Source: an uncultured Crocinitomix sp. (GTDB lineage: Bacteria > Bacteroidota > Bacteroidia > Flavobacteriales_D > Crocinitomicaceae). From it: a stretch of DNA of 64,000 bases. Below the pieces are notes generated by a model. That model had not been told where the DNA came from and searched no databases. It saw only the letters and a program-made list of their open reading frames with translations. A program made the translations under genes and the position numbers. Every line of letters begins with the position of its first letter. The stretch's first letter is position 1. This document shows positions 35,381 to 43,102 of this stretch, in pieces. The DNA lies in the NCBI GenBank assembly GCA_905478225.1, contig CAJQHR010000001.1, positions 115,024 through 179,023 on the forward strand, given 5' to 3'.

Positions 35381-36547
35381 ATGTCACAAAAAGATAAATT
35401 AAAAGAAGTAGCGCTCGTTTTTTTTAAGCTAGGTTGTTTTGCTTTTGGAGGTCCAGCAGCACATGTTGCAATGATGGAGGAAGAAGTGGTGAATAAACGC
35501 AAATGGATGGACCGTCAATACTTTTTGGATTTAATGGGGGCTACAAACCTAATTCCAGGTCCAAATTCAACCGAAATGACCATGCATTGCGGACATGAGC
35601 GAGCTGGTAAATTGGGGTTGTTTGTAGCGGGCATTTGTTTTATTTTTCCAGCAGTTGTCATTACCGGATTTTTAGCTTGGCTTTATTTGACTTATGGCGC
35701 ATTGCCAGAGGTTGAAGGATTCGTTTATGGCATTAAACCAGCTGTTTTAGCCATTATTGCCGGTGCTATTTTTAAACTGGGCAAAAAAGCTTTAAAAAGT
35801 ACCGAATTAGGAATTATTGGCGCATTGGTAGTGGTGGCGTGCTTTCTAGATGTTCATGAGATTATTGCTTTGTTAACCGCAGGAATTACAGGGATGCTTT
35901 ATTTTAAAGCAAAAAACGGTATTAAGTTGGATAAAAACGATAAAAAAGCATGGCTACCATTTTTATTGGTGGGTAGTTCTGCTCCAGCATCAGTAGCCGT
36001 AACATCTGCTACAGTGTTTTGGACATTTTTAAAAGTGGGCGCCATTCTTTATGGAAGTGGCTATGTACTTTTCGCTTATTTACAGGCCGAGTTAGTTGAT
36101 ACCGGCTACATGACCCTAAATGAATTGATTGATGCAATTGCGGTGGGACAATTTACACCAGGTCCTGTTTTGAGTACAGCAACTTTTATTGGTTTTCAAT
36201 TGTCTGGGTTTTGGGGAGCACTAGGGGCTACGGCGGGTATATTTTTACCATCTTTCCTTTTCGTTTTAATCTTGAATCCATTAATTCCACGCATGAGAAA
36301 ATCTGCTGTTTTGCGGTATTTTTTAGATGCTGTGAATATTGCTGCAGTTGCCGTAATGTTAGTGGTGCTTTTTGAAATGGCACGAGAAACGATTTTGAAT
36401 TATGCAGATGGACAATGGATTTTTGAATGGCGCAGTGCACTTATAGCTGCGCTTGCTTTCGGTTTAGTTTTTGGTCTTAAAAAATCCAATCCAATCATCC
36501 TTGTTTTAGGCGGAGGGATTCTAGGTTATTTATTATTGTTAATTTGA
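35381..36547 (+). CDS. CHR-family (ChrA) chromate/anion transporter, two-domain form
   Basis: 388 residues, a long-chain CHR protein with two homologous halves. The first has FFKLGCFAFGGPAAHVAMMEEE and GATNLIPGPNSTEMTMHCGHERAG; the second has FLKVGAILYGSGYVLFAYLQAE and IAVGQFTPGPVLSTATFIGFQ. These F.G G..........D....... PGP repeats are the CHR signature. About ten to twelve membrane segments. Characterised members export chromate; the many environmental members have unknown substrates. Here it sits between a phosphate porin and a PhoB-like regulator and has its own PhoP-box-like promoter, so a role in phosphate limitation is possible. Confidence 0.88.
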   Translation: MSQKDKLKEVALVFFKLGCFAFGGPAAHVAMMEEEVVNKRKWMDRQYFLDLMGATNLIPGPNSTEMTMHCGHERAGKLGLFVAGICFIFPAVVITGFLAWLYLTYGALPEVEGFVYGIKPAVLAIIAGAIFKLGKKALKSTELGIIGALVVVACFLDVHEIIALLTAGITGMLYFKAKNGIKLDKNDKKAWLPFLLVGSSAPASVAVTSATVFWTFLKVGAILYGSGYVLFAYLQAELVDTGYMTLNELIDAIAVGQFTPGPVLSTATFIGFQLSGFWGALGATAGIFLPSFLFVLILNPLIPRMRKSAVLRYFLDAVNIAAVAVMLVVLFEMARETILNYADGQWIFEWRSALIAALAFGLVFGLKKSNPIILVLGGGILGYLLLLI

Positions 36548-36586
36548 CCTTCCTTTACCACTTTTTGGTTCAAGGTTAAGTTTGTC

Positions 36587-37312
36587 ATGCAAGAAAATGC
36601 TTATCATTCAATTCAAAAATTAGTGTTGATCGCTTTTATTGCGATTTTGCAGCTGTTTGCTCATACTTCTTAAGGCCAGGAGGAAGAAGAAGATGTTGAG
36701 GTGAACAACCTATACCAAAAGCCGCACATTGCTTATGGCTGGAAATCTATTGATTTTCTCTATGGTCAAAAGGTCTTACGGACACCAACACTAAACCATG
36801 AACTCAACACTGTACCTGATTATCATTTTTTCTCGTCATTGCAGTATTTTGGTGTTAGCATGACGCATGGGCTTCGCTGGAATGGACGATTTAATGGTTT
36901 GAATTATTTTAGTTATACACAAGTTTTGCCACAGAAAATCGCCTATAATGATTCTATTTCTGCTTGGTTGACGGGAGGGAATTTCTATCTAACTGTAATT
37001 GGGTTTGATTTATTTTATTATAAACCCAAAATAGATTTTATGATTGGTTTTGGTTTCAATACAGGTCGCCTTCGGTTGCTTGGTGATCCCTTAATAAAAC
37101 AAAAAAACCCTTATTTTACTCCTACACTTACAATTGCACCGCGCTATTTTATTGGTGACATTTCCTTGCAAATTAGGGCTTCAATTGATTATGATATTAG
37201 CAGTGAAAATTGGAGAAGAATGACGTTTTCAAAATCAGACAAAGTGAATATTGGACCAACGTCTATGACTGGAATCAATGTTTTTTTTGCAATCGGTTAT
37301 AAGATGCCATAA
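36587..37312 (+). pseudogene. Outer-membrane barrel-like protein gene interrupted by an in-frame TAA after the signal peptide
   Basis: From the ATG at 36587 the frame encodes a signal-peptide-like start (KLVLIAFIAILQLFAHTS), then TAA at 36671-36673, then continues in the same frame with GQEEEEDVEVNNLYQKPH and about 200 further residues to 37312. The downstream part, alone from a GTG at 36701, has alternating beta-strands (FYLTVIGFDLFYYKPKIDFM, ISLQIRASIDYDI, GINVFFAIGYKMP) and would make no sense without a signal peptide. I infer a barrel protein of about 241 residues disrupted at codon 29. I recognise no family. Confidence 0.65.
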
Positions 37313-37349
37313 GGGTTTTCTTGCTTTAATTGGGAATCGGTTTTGGGCA

Positions 37350-37357
37350 TAATTTTG
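37350..37357 (+). promoter_or_regulatory. Upstream promoter of the first response regulator gene
   Basis: TAATTTTG (exact TAnnTTTG) with TTG at 37330-37332, a 17-bp spacer. Transcription would begin near 37364, upstream of the PhoP-box-like pair at 37387. A second -7-like TATCTTTA lies at 37440-37447, downstream of the box. Confidence 0.45.
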
Positions 37358-37386
37358 CAAGTTGAAAAATATAAAACCGTGAAGTG

Positions 37387-37403
37387 TTAACATAATGTTA
37401 TGT
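37387..37403 (+). promoter_or_regulatory. PhoP/PhoB-box-like repeat upstream of the first response regulator
   Basis: TTAACA-N5-TTATGT, two hexamers with an 11-bp period, 65 bp before the ATG. Its location between two possible promoters suggests autoregulation. Confidence 0.5.
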
Positions 37404-37467
37404 ATTTGGGTTTGGAGGATTTCAAATCAATTTATACCGTATCTTTATATAAAATTAGAAAGTAATC

Positions 37468-38151
37468 ATGAGTAATTCTATTTTGGTTATAGATGATGAG
37501 CAAGACATTCGTGTATTGATAAAATACAATTTGGAAAAAGAAGGTTTTGTTGTGTCTCAGGCAGAAGATGGAGAAAAGGGCGTGGAAGTGGCCCAGAAAC
37601 AAGTTCCAGATTTGATTCTATTGGACGTGATGATGCCTGGAATGGATGGCATTGAAACCTGTGAAAAACTAAAGGCAATGCCTTGTCTTAAAAACACAAT
37701 GATTTGTTTTTTAACTGCTCGTGGCGAGGACTATTCGCAAATTGCAGGTTTTGAAGCAGGGGCGGATGATTATATCACAAAACCGATAAAACCTAAATTA
37801 TTGGTGAGTAGAATATCTGCTATTTTAAGAAGGAAAACCACTGACGGTTCCGTTGAGACGGAAGACGAAAGAAAGAATAAAAAGTCAATAGTAATTGACC
37901 ATGAACGCTATTTGATTTCAAAAGATGGAATTGAGATGTTTCTACCACGCAAGGAATTTGAATTGCTGGCCTTACTCATGTCAAAACCCTCAAAAGTGTT
38001 TCACAGAGATGTGATTATGAATAGCGTTTGGGGCGCAGATGTAATTGTAGGAGATCGCACAATTGACGTTCATATCCGCAAGCTTCGCGAGAAAATTGGA
38101 GATTCTCATATTGTGACCGTGAAAGGAGTAGGGTATAAGTTTGAGGAGTAA
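37468..38151 (+). CDS. PhoB/OmpR-family response regulator
   Basis: 227 residues. Receiver domain: ILVIDDEQDI (acidic pocket), LILLDVMMPGMDGIE (phospho-acceptor Asp at about residue 53), FLTARGEDYSQ and ITKPIKPKLL (conserved Lys). C-terminal winged helix: VIDHERYLISKDG, LPRKEFELLALLMSKPSKVFHRD, then the recognition helix VGDRTIDVHIRKLREKIG and the wing TVKGVGYKF. It is the intact paralogue of the gene at 43.1 kb. Surrounding phosphate genes and the TTAACA-type repeats make it the best PhoB candidate. No sensor kinase gene is nearby. Confidence 0.92.
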   Translation: MSNSILVIDDEQDIRVLIKYNLEKEGFVVSQAEDGEKGVEVAQKQVPDLILLDVMMPGMDGIETCEKLKAMPCLKNTMICFLTARGEDYSQIAGFEAGADDYITKPIKPKLLVSRISAILRRKTTDGSVETEDERKNKKSIVIDHERYLISKDGIEMFLPRKEFELLALLMSKPSKVFHRDVIMNSVWGADVIVGDRTIDVHIRKLREKIGDSHIVTVKGVGYKFEE

Positions 38152-38313
38152 TTTCCCCCTTCATTTATTCGAATTCAACTGCTTTGTGTTCATAAAAAAA
38201 TAGTGTTAGTGCACTAAAATTTCTTTCATGCTTGCCATTTCTCGCTGCTCGTAGACGTCTCTTTATAATTGTTATAGGATAATATAAATGTGAATAATAC
38301 GTCCTTAAACACG

Positions 38314-38343
38314 AAAAGGGTCTCGGTTTTCCGAGACCCTTTT
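38314..38343. terminator. Bidirectional terminator between the regulator and the beta-helix lipoprotein genes
   Basis: Perfect 13-bp stem AAAAGGGTCTCGG / CCGAGACCCTTTT with a 4-base loop, T-rich on both sides. Confidence 0.9.
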
Positions 38344-38365
38344 TCTTTCGAAAATCCTTAAGTTA

Positions 38366-39718
38366 TTATAACCCTAGAGTCCATCCTGCTGTCCAATCAG
38401 AACCAGAGCTTACAGCTCCAATATAAGTTGCACTGTCAAACCAAGTTCCCCATGCTGTTGGGTCTCCAGCTCCAGTTGCTGTAGTTCCAATATATCCTGA
38501 CAAGAAACCGACTAATGAACCATCCGTTGCACTGCTATTGTTATTTCCGCCATCCTCAAATGTTGCAATTCCTATTGCATCTTCACCAACTGATGTTGTA
38601 AATACGAATGGACTTGCATTGTCAACGATTGAGTTTTTCATGGTCAATGATCCACCGTTCATATTTGATAAAGTCACATCATGCTCCACTTGGCATCCTC
38701 TTTTTGGGAATCCTGTAATAACCACGTTCAAGAAATTTCCTTTAGTTCCCTCTCTTAATTTCATACCTTGGTTACTTGCATCACCGTCGTCTAAACCAAT
38801 TAGTGTTACGTTGGCAATTTTAGGATCAGAATAAGGATTAGCTTCGTTATTATCTCCGTTATTATCTGCTTCAATTCCACGGTCACCACCTTCACTATCT
38901 TGTTCAACAACCCAGAACTGTCCATTTCCAGACCAACCGTGAGTCCAGTCAAATGAATCATCTTGGTTACCAGATGAAATGGCGTGTTTCAAAGAAACTG
39001 TTCCTCCAAAAAATTCGAAGCCGTCATCACTTCCCTTATAGGCTTGTAAATGATGTAATGTAGTTCCAGAACCGCACCCATTGAATGAAAATCCGTTCAA
39101 CTCATTATCCGTTCCTAAAATTTTACCTGCATATTCAACACGAACATAGCAAAGTGATCCAGAATTGTCTGAAGCATTGTCGCCTCCATAAGTACCTGTT
39201 CCACCTTCACCTTCAGCGGTTAATCCTGTATTGATTGGAGCATATCCATTTAAGATAATCCCACCCCAAGCACCAGGACTTGGTGCATCAGCAACCGGGG
39301 TAAATATAATAGGAGAATCAGCTGTTCCACACGCTATTACTGTTCCGCCTTGCGCCACCGATAAAAACGGAGTTGAGCCGTCATCCGCAGCATTTACAGT
39401 TGTTCCTGCTTCAATTGTTAGGGTTACTCCGTTATCAACAAATACACCCCCTGATAATAACCAGTTGTCTGCTGCTGTCATAGTTTGATCGGCTGTGATA
39501 TTTCCTGTTACTTGTCTGTAAACTTCACCTCCAATTGTAACTTCACTATACCATGCCGAATCTGTATCGTATGCGCACGTTCCGTCGTCTTTTTTCGCTT
39601 CTGAATTATAATTCGTTGCTTCCGGATCTGTACATCCTTTTTTCTTACAAGCTGGCAACACTGCTACGAGTGCTCCGGCTAAAATCATCATTTTGATTGT
39701 GTTTTTCGTATTTTTCAT
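38366..39718 (-). CDS. Secreted right-handed beta-helix-like lipoprotein
   Basis: About 450 residues from the ATG at 39718, which starts a lipoprotein signal (MMILAGALVAVLPACKKK, Cys of the lipobox); the upstream in-frame ATG at 39748 lacks support. After the lipid Cys comes the short Bacteroidota motif CTDPEATNYN...DDGTC, then a repetitive domain with GVFVDNGVTLTIEAGTTV, ADSPIIFTP, WGGIILNG, NGFSFNGCGSGTTLHHLQAY and DDGFEFFGGTVSLKH, a parallel beta-helix pattern. It is the next gene downstream of a TonB-dependent receptor on the same strand, though with its own promoter, so it may be the receptor's surface partner. Ligand unknown. Confidence 0.78.
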   Translation of the reverse strand: MKNTKNTIKMMILAGALVAVLPACKKKGCTDPEATNYNSEAKKDDGTCAYDTDSAWYSEVTIGGEVYRQVTGNITADQTMTAADNWLLSGGVFVDNGVTLTIEAGTTVNAADDGSTPFLSVAQGGTVIACGTADSPIIFTPVADAPSPGAWGGIILNGYAPINTGLTAEGEGGTGTYGGDNASDNSGSLCYVRVEYAGKILGTDNELNGFSFNGCGSGTTLHHLQAYKGSDDGFEFFGGTVSLKHAISSGNQDDSFDWTHGWSGNGQFWVVEQDSEGGDRGIEADNNGDNNEANPYSDPKIANVTLIGLDDGDASNQGMKLREGTKGNFLNVVITGFPKRGCQVEHDVTLSNMNGGSLTMKNSIVDNASPFVFTTSVGEDAIGIATFEDGGNNNSSATDGSLVGFLSGYIGTTATGAGDPTAWGTWFDSATYIGAVSSGSDWTAGWTLGL

Positions 39719-39773
39719 TTCTTTTATTTTTCTCTTTTGTTGATACAAATATCGGGGCTTATTTCTGAGATCG

Positions 39774-39801
39774 AATTACGTTGTCATTACGCTTGCGTTA
39801 A
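39774..39801 (-). promoter_or_regulatory. PhoP/PhoB-box-like triple repeat upstream of the beta-helix lipoprotein gene
   Basis: On the minus strand TTAACG-N5-GTAATG-N5-GTAATT, three hexamers at exact 11-bp periods; the first is close to TTAACA and the others are weaker. About 55 bp before the ATG. Less certain than the other sites. Confidence 0.4.
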
Positions 39802-39853
39802 TAAAAAATTAATTGAAATTTACATTTCCTTAACGTTGAGTTTTAATCAAAAA

Positions 39854-39883
39854 AAACCACCTATCACTTAAGATAGGCGGTTT
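39854..39883 (-). terminator. Terminator of the TonB-dependent receptor gene
   Basis: 12-bp stem with one mismatch, AAACCACCTATC with GATAGGCGGTTT, 6-base loop; on the minus strand it is followed by eight T. About 58 bp after the receptor stop codon. Confidence 0.8.
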
Positions 39884-39940
39884 GGCCAGTAAAAAACATT
39901 CGGTGAGAGACGAATATCTATAGTACAAATGATCTATTTT

Positions 39941-42913
39941 TTAATCCAGATTTGCTTTTTCCTTTTTCTTTTTCGAAACAGGAATATTATAACTGAAAGA
40001 TAAGCTTAGATCAATTCCACGTTTAAAAGTGGATACGTTTAAAACTTCCGTCGGATTAACTTGGTTCTCCTGCACAATGCTAATTGTTGGGTTTATCAAG
40101 TTTTTCGCTTTTAGACCAAATGAATAAGTATCATTAATGGATATTTTTCCAACAAAGTTTAAGGTGTTTATTGGTCGTTCATATTGATCGCCGATTCCGT
40201 TACTTCCTACGGCATATAATCGTGGTCCGAAAACATTGTAAGACAATGCTGCTAAATAGGTCTTTTTATTTCCTTTTAAGCCTTTGGTTGTTTGATAGCT
40301 CAAATCAAAATTCACTAAATAAGGCGAGGCACCCTCAAGTGGTCGAACAGAATTGGTATTAATTGCACCAGGGGCGGTTGTGTCAATCGCCACTGAAGTG
40401 TACATGCAGGTAGCATTAAAACCAACATTCAAATCGTTCAAAAAACTAGTGTCTTTTCTGGCTGAATCGCGCACTAGGAAGTTAAGGCTTCGCATATATT
40501 CAATCTCTGCACCAGCCACATTGGCTGATTGCGCATTTGCAAAACTCATTAATTGTCCACTAGCTGTGGCACGCATAGTTTGTTCAATAGGATTATCTAA
40601 GTATTTATAGAATCCGCCAACCGAAAACATTTCACCTGGTTTGCCATAACATTCATATCTGAAATCGGCATTGTAGTTCACCCCGTTTTGAAGGTCTGTA
40701 TTTCCCTGCGCCTTTGCGCCGGCAAAATAGAGTACATATTGGAATGGAGCAACTTCGTTGAACTTAGGTCGTGTTAATGTTTTACTAGCGACAAAGCGAA
40801 AGACATTCTTTTCATTTGCGTCAAAACGTGTAATTAAACTTGGCAATAAGGCGTTGCTAAGTAAAATTGTTTTTTCATATTTTGAAGGGCTTTGTTGGTT
40901 TCGATTTTCAACCGTTTGCGAGCCGCTTTCGTATCGCAAACCGGGAATAATCTGCCATTTATTCAGTTTGAACTTAAGGTCTGAGTAAACACTAACAACA
41001 TCCAATTGCGCCAAGTAAGATGAGCCGAAGTTTGCCACCTCTGAAATGCTAAACTGCCCTTCATCATGCATAGTTGTGTTCAGGTAAGAGTTCATATTGC
41101 AGATATCCACATTGTCGCCGATATTTCCAGCTAATGCATTCAATACATAGTTAAACTGTTTATAGTCAAAAATTCTAGATTTCTGTTTATAGTCTGCGCC
41201 CACTTTTAAGGTGATTAATTCGCCGAGGACAGTATCTCGTTTTTTATTCAATACATCACCATAAAGTAAAACATAGCGTGCATTAATTTTTCCAGCAATT
41301 TCGTTTTCTCTTAATTTGCTATGAAAAATGTGATTTTCATTTCTATCAATATAGTTGAAAGCATAATGCTCCGTATTTTCTTTTTGATCTTCGTCGTAAA
41401 AGGCCACAAATTGTCTTCTATCTGGCTCCTGACTGCCTGTTGCGCTATACGATCCTCTCCAATCAATTGTTAAACGCGATAAAGCAGAATCCTCGAGATG
41501 AGGTAAGAGTTGATGTGTACCTATGATTTGGTTCACAGACATGAAGTTTTGTTGGTAGGTCAATCTTCGCGAGTAGATACTTCGTGAATAATCAAAATGT
41601 TCTCCCCAAGTTTCTCTTACTTCATCATTAGAATTGTTTACATAAAGTGTGTTAAAGGAGATATTATGATTTGGATTAATGCGGTAATACAAGTTTAACA
41701 AACCTGTCGTTGCTGTTTCTTTTGTGTATTTATCGAAATCATAATTTAAGCGTTCTTCACTTTGTGCATTAATTATTTTCAGTGATCCGTTCGCATACTT
41801 ATAGGAATTATCATGAGAGAGTAGGACCAAATATCCAAACCCTTTTGAGCGACTATTCGATTTTGTGGCAGGAAAGAAATTCCCCGCAGTTATTGCAAAA
41901 TTGGTGTTGGGTAAAGCTTGGTTTAATTGTGTTCCAAAATTGTCTCTAAATCCAGTTGATTTTCCTTCCACGGAATTGTAAATACCATTGTTGTATAGGT
42001 TGTTTACAGCAGGGTAAGTTGATGACTTTGAATTTTCAATTACAAAATCAGGAATTTGTCTCGTTCCATCATCAAATCCGAAATAATCAAATTTACCTCC
42101 ATTATAGGTTCTGAAATCATTGAATGTCGTTTGCGAATTTATCCCCGCACCGACAGTCACTTTTAAAGTTGGCTTAGTATAAAAACTTTTTGTTGTGACG
42201 TTGAATGCACCACCAGAAAAATCTCCATAAAGTTCAGACGACATAACTTTACTTACTTGAATTGAGTTCACCAAATCAGTAGGAAAAACACTTAAAGGTA
42301 CCACTCTAAAATCGGGATGAGGAGAGGGAATTGGTAATCCATTTAAATAAGCTACATTATAACGATCGCCCAAACCTCTCACATATAAGGTCGAGCCAAC
42401 GGTAGAGAGGCCTGTCATTTTTTTTGCTGCACTCCCAACATCTGAAGCGCCTTTTTTAGCGATCATACTGCCTGATAGTTGGGCAGTTACTTTGTCATCA
42501 TTTTTAACATCTGCCACTACTTTATTCTCGGAGCCACCATCTTCAATGATTGCGGATGCCATTACAGTAACAATTTGCAACTGCCCATCTTCCTTCATTT
42601 CATGGTTATAAGTAATTGTTTCATCACTATTTATATAAAGGCGAACTGTATCTATTAGTAATGCCATGGTGGAATTTCTAAAAACCAGTACATTTTCTCC
42701 CTCAGGTAAGGTAATTGAATACGTTCCGTCAAAATCTGTTTGACCAATTTTTTGAAGTCCGTTTTCAGTCAGTTTTATAATTGGCATATATAGAGGCTCT
42801 TCTATATTGTTCATTTGCCGATAAACTGTTCCATTTACTTGTCCAGTTTGCGCCTTAACAACCATACTAAACGTGATAGTGATAATTGTGATAATTAGGC
42901 TTAAGTGTTTCAT
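39941..42913 (-). CDS. TonB-dependent outer-membrane receptor
   Basis: About 990 residues from the ATG at 42913, which begins the signal peptide; the in-frame ATG-like start at 42937 lies on the -7 element. Order: signal peptide, carboxypeptidase-regulatory-like domain (about 22-110; GQVNGTVYRQ, DFDGTYSITLPEG), plug domain (MIAKKGASDVGSAAKKMTG, LYVRGLGDRYNVAYLNG), then a 22-stranded barrel (DFRYECYGKPGEMFSVGGFYKYLDNPIEQ) ending in SLSFSYNI. The NGLPIPSPHPD and LYGDFSGGAFNVTTK strings are normal plug motifs. It imports an unknown ligand using TonB energy; the promoter repeats suggest phosphate-limitation control. Confidence 0.92.
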   Translation of the reverse strand: MKHLSLIITIITITFSMVVKAQTGQVNGTVYRQMNNIEEPLYMPIIKLTENGLQKIGQTDFDGTYSITLPEGENVLVFRNSTMALLIDTVRLYINSDETITYNHEMKEDGQLQIVTVMASAIIEDGGSENKVVADVKNDDKVTAQLSGSMIAKKGASDVGSAAKKMTGLSTVGSTLYVRGLGDRYNVAYLNGLPIPSPHPDFRVVPLSVFPTDLVNSIQVSKVMSSELYGDFSGGAFNVTTKSFYTKPTLKVTVGAGINSQTTFNDFRTYNGGKFDYFGFDDGTRQIPDFVIENSKSSTYPAVNNLYNNGIYNSVEGKSTGFRDNFGTQLNQALPNTNFAITAGNFFPATKSNSRSKGFGYLVLLSHDNSYKYANGSLKIINAQSEERLNYDFDKYTKETATTGLLNLYYRINPNHNISFNTLYVNNSNDEVRETWGEHFDYSRSIYSRRLTYQQNFMSVNQIIGTHQLLPHLEDSALSRLTIDWRGSYSATGSQEPDRRQFVAFYDEDQKENTEHYAFNYIDRNENHIFHSKLRENEIAGKINARYVLLYGDVLNKKRDTVLGELITLKVGADYKQKSRIFDYKQFNYVLNALAGNIGDNVDICNMNSYLNTTMHDEGQFSISEVANFGSSYLAQLDVVSVYSDLKFKLNKWQIIPGLRYESGSQTVENRNQQSPSKYEKTILLSNALLPSLITRFDANEKNVFRFVASKTLTRPKFNEVAPFQYVLYFAGAKAQGNTDLQNGVNYNADFRYECYGKPGEMFSVGGFYKYLDNPIEQTMRATASGQLMSFANAQSANVAGAEIEYMRSLNFLVRDSARKDTSFLNDLNVGFNATCMYTSVAIDTTAPGAINTNSVRPLEGASPYLVNFDLSYQTTKGLKGNKKTYLAALSYNVFGPRLYAVGSNGIGDQYERPINTLNFVGKISINDTYSFGLKAKNLINPTISIVQENQVNPTEVLNVSTFKRGIDLSLSFSYNIPVSKKKKEKANLD

Positions 42914-42936
42914 TTTAGCAGTTCTAATATTTACCA

Positions 42937-42944
42937 CAAAGGTA
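42937..42944 (-). promoter_or_regulatory. Promoter -7 element for the TonB-dependent receptor
   Basis: Minus strand TACCTTTG, exact TAnnTTTG match, 23 bp before the ATG at 42913. No -33 TTG at the right distance, which suits an activator-dependent promoter. Confidence 0.55.
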
Positions 42945-42976
42945 GATCAGGTCGGCCTTAAAAAAGGTTGATTCCG

Positions 42977-43014
42977 TGTTATGAATACATTAATTCGACA
43001 TAACATTCCCTTAA
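42977..43014 (-). promoter_or_regulatory. Four PhoP/PhoB-box-like repeats upstream of the TonB-dependent receptor
   Basis: On the minus strand TTAAGG (43014-43009), TTATGT (43003-42998), TTAATG (42993-42988) and ATAACA (42982-42977), spaced 11, 10 and 11 bp. They share the intergenic region with the array for the divergent regulator gene. Confidence 0.55.
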
Positions 43015-43032
43015 TATTCTATTGAGGGAACC

Positions 43033-43060
43033 ATAACAAATAGATAACACCGAGTTAATG
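43033..43060 (+). promoter_or_regulatory. Three PhoP/PhoB-box-like repeats upstream of the second response regulator
   Basis: ATAACA-N5-ATAACA-N5-TTAATG with exact 11-bp periods, ending 20 bp before a perfect -7 element. The last hexamer overlaps the ATG at 43058, which shows that this ATG is unlikely to be the translation start. Confidence 0.55.
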
Positions 43061-43080
43061 TCTCCGCTTTATCTAATCTC

Positions 43081-43088
43081 TAACTTTG
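43081..43088 (+). promoter_or_regulatory. Promoter -7 element for the second response regulator
   Basis: TAACTTTG, exact TAnnTTTG match; transcription would start near 43095, just before the TTG start codon at 43103. Confidence 0.55.
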
Positions 43089-43102
43089 TCAAAAAAGTAG
43101 AT

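Noticed and set aside
36701..37312. Complete short gene starting at GTG 36701
   Set aside because: The product is a barrel-like exported domain without a signal peptide, whereas a signal peptide lies just upstream in the same frame.
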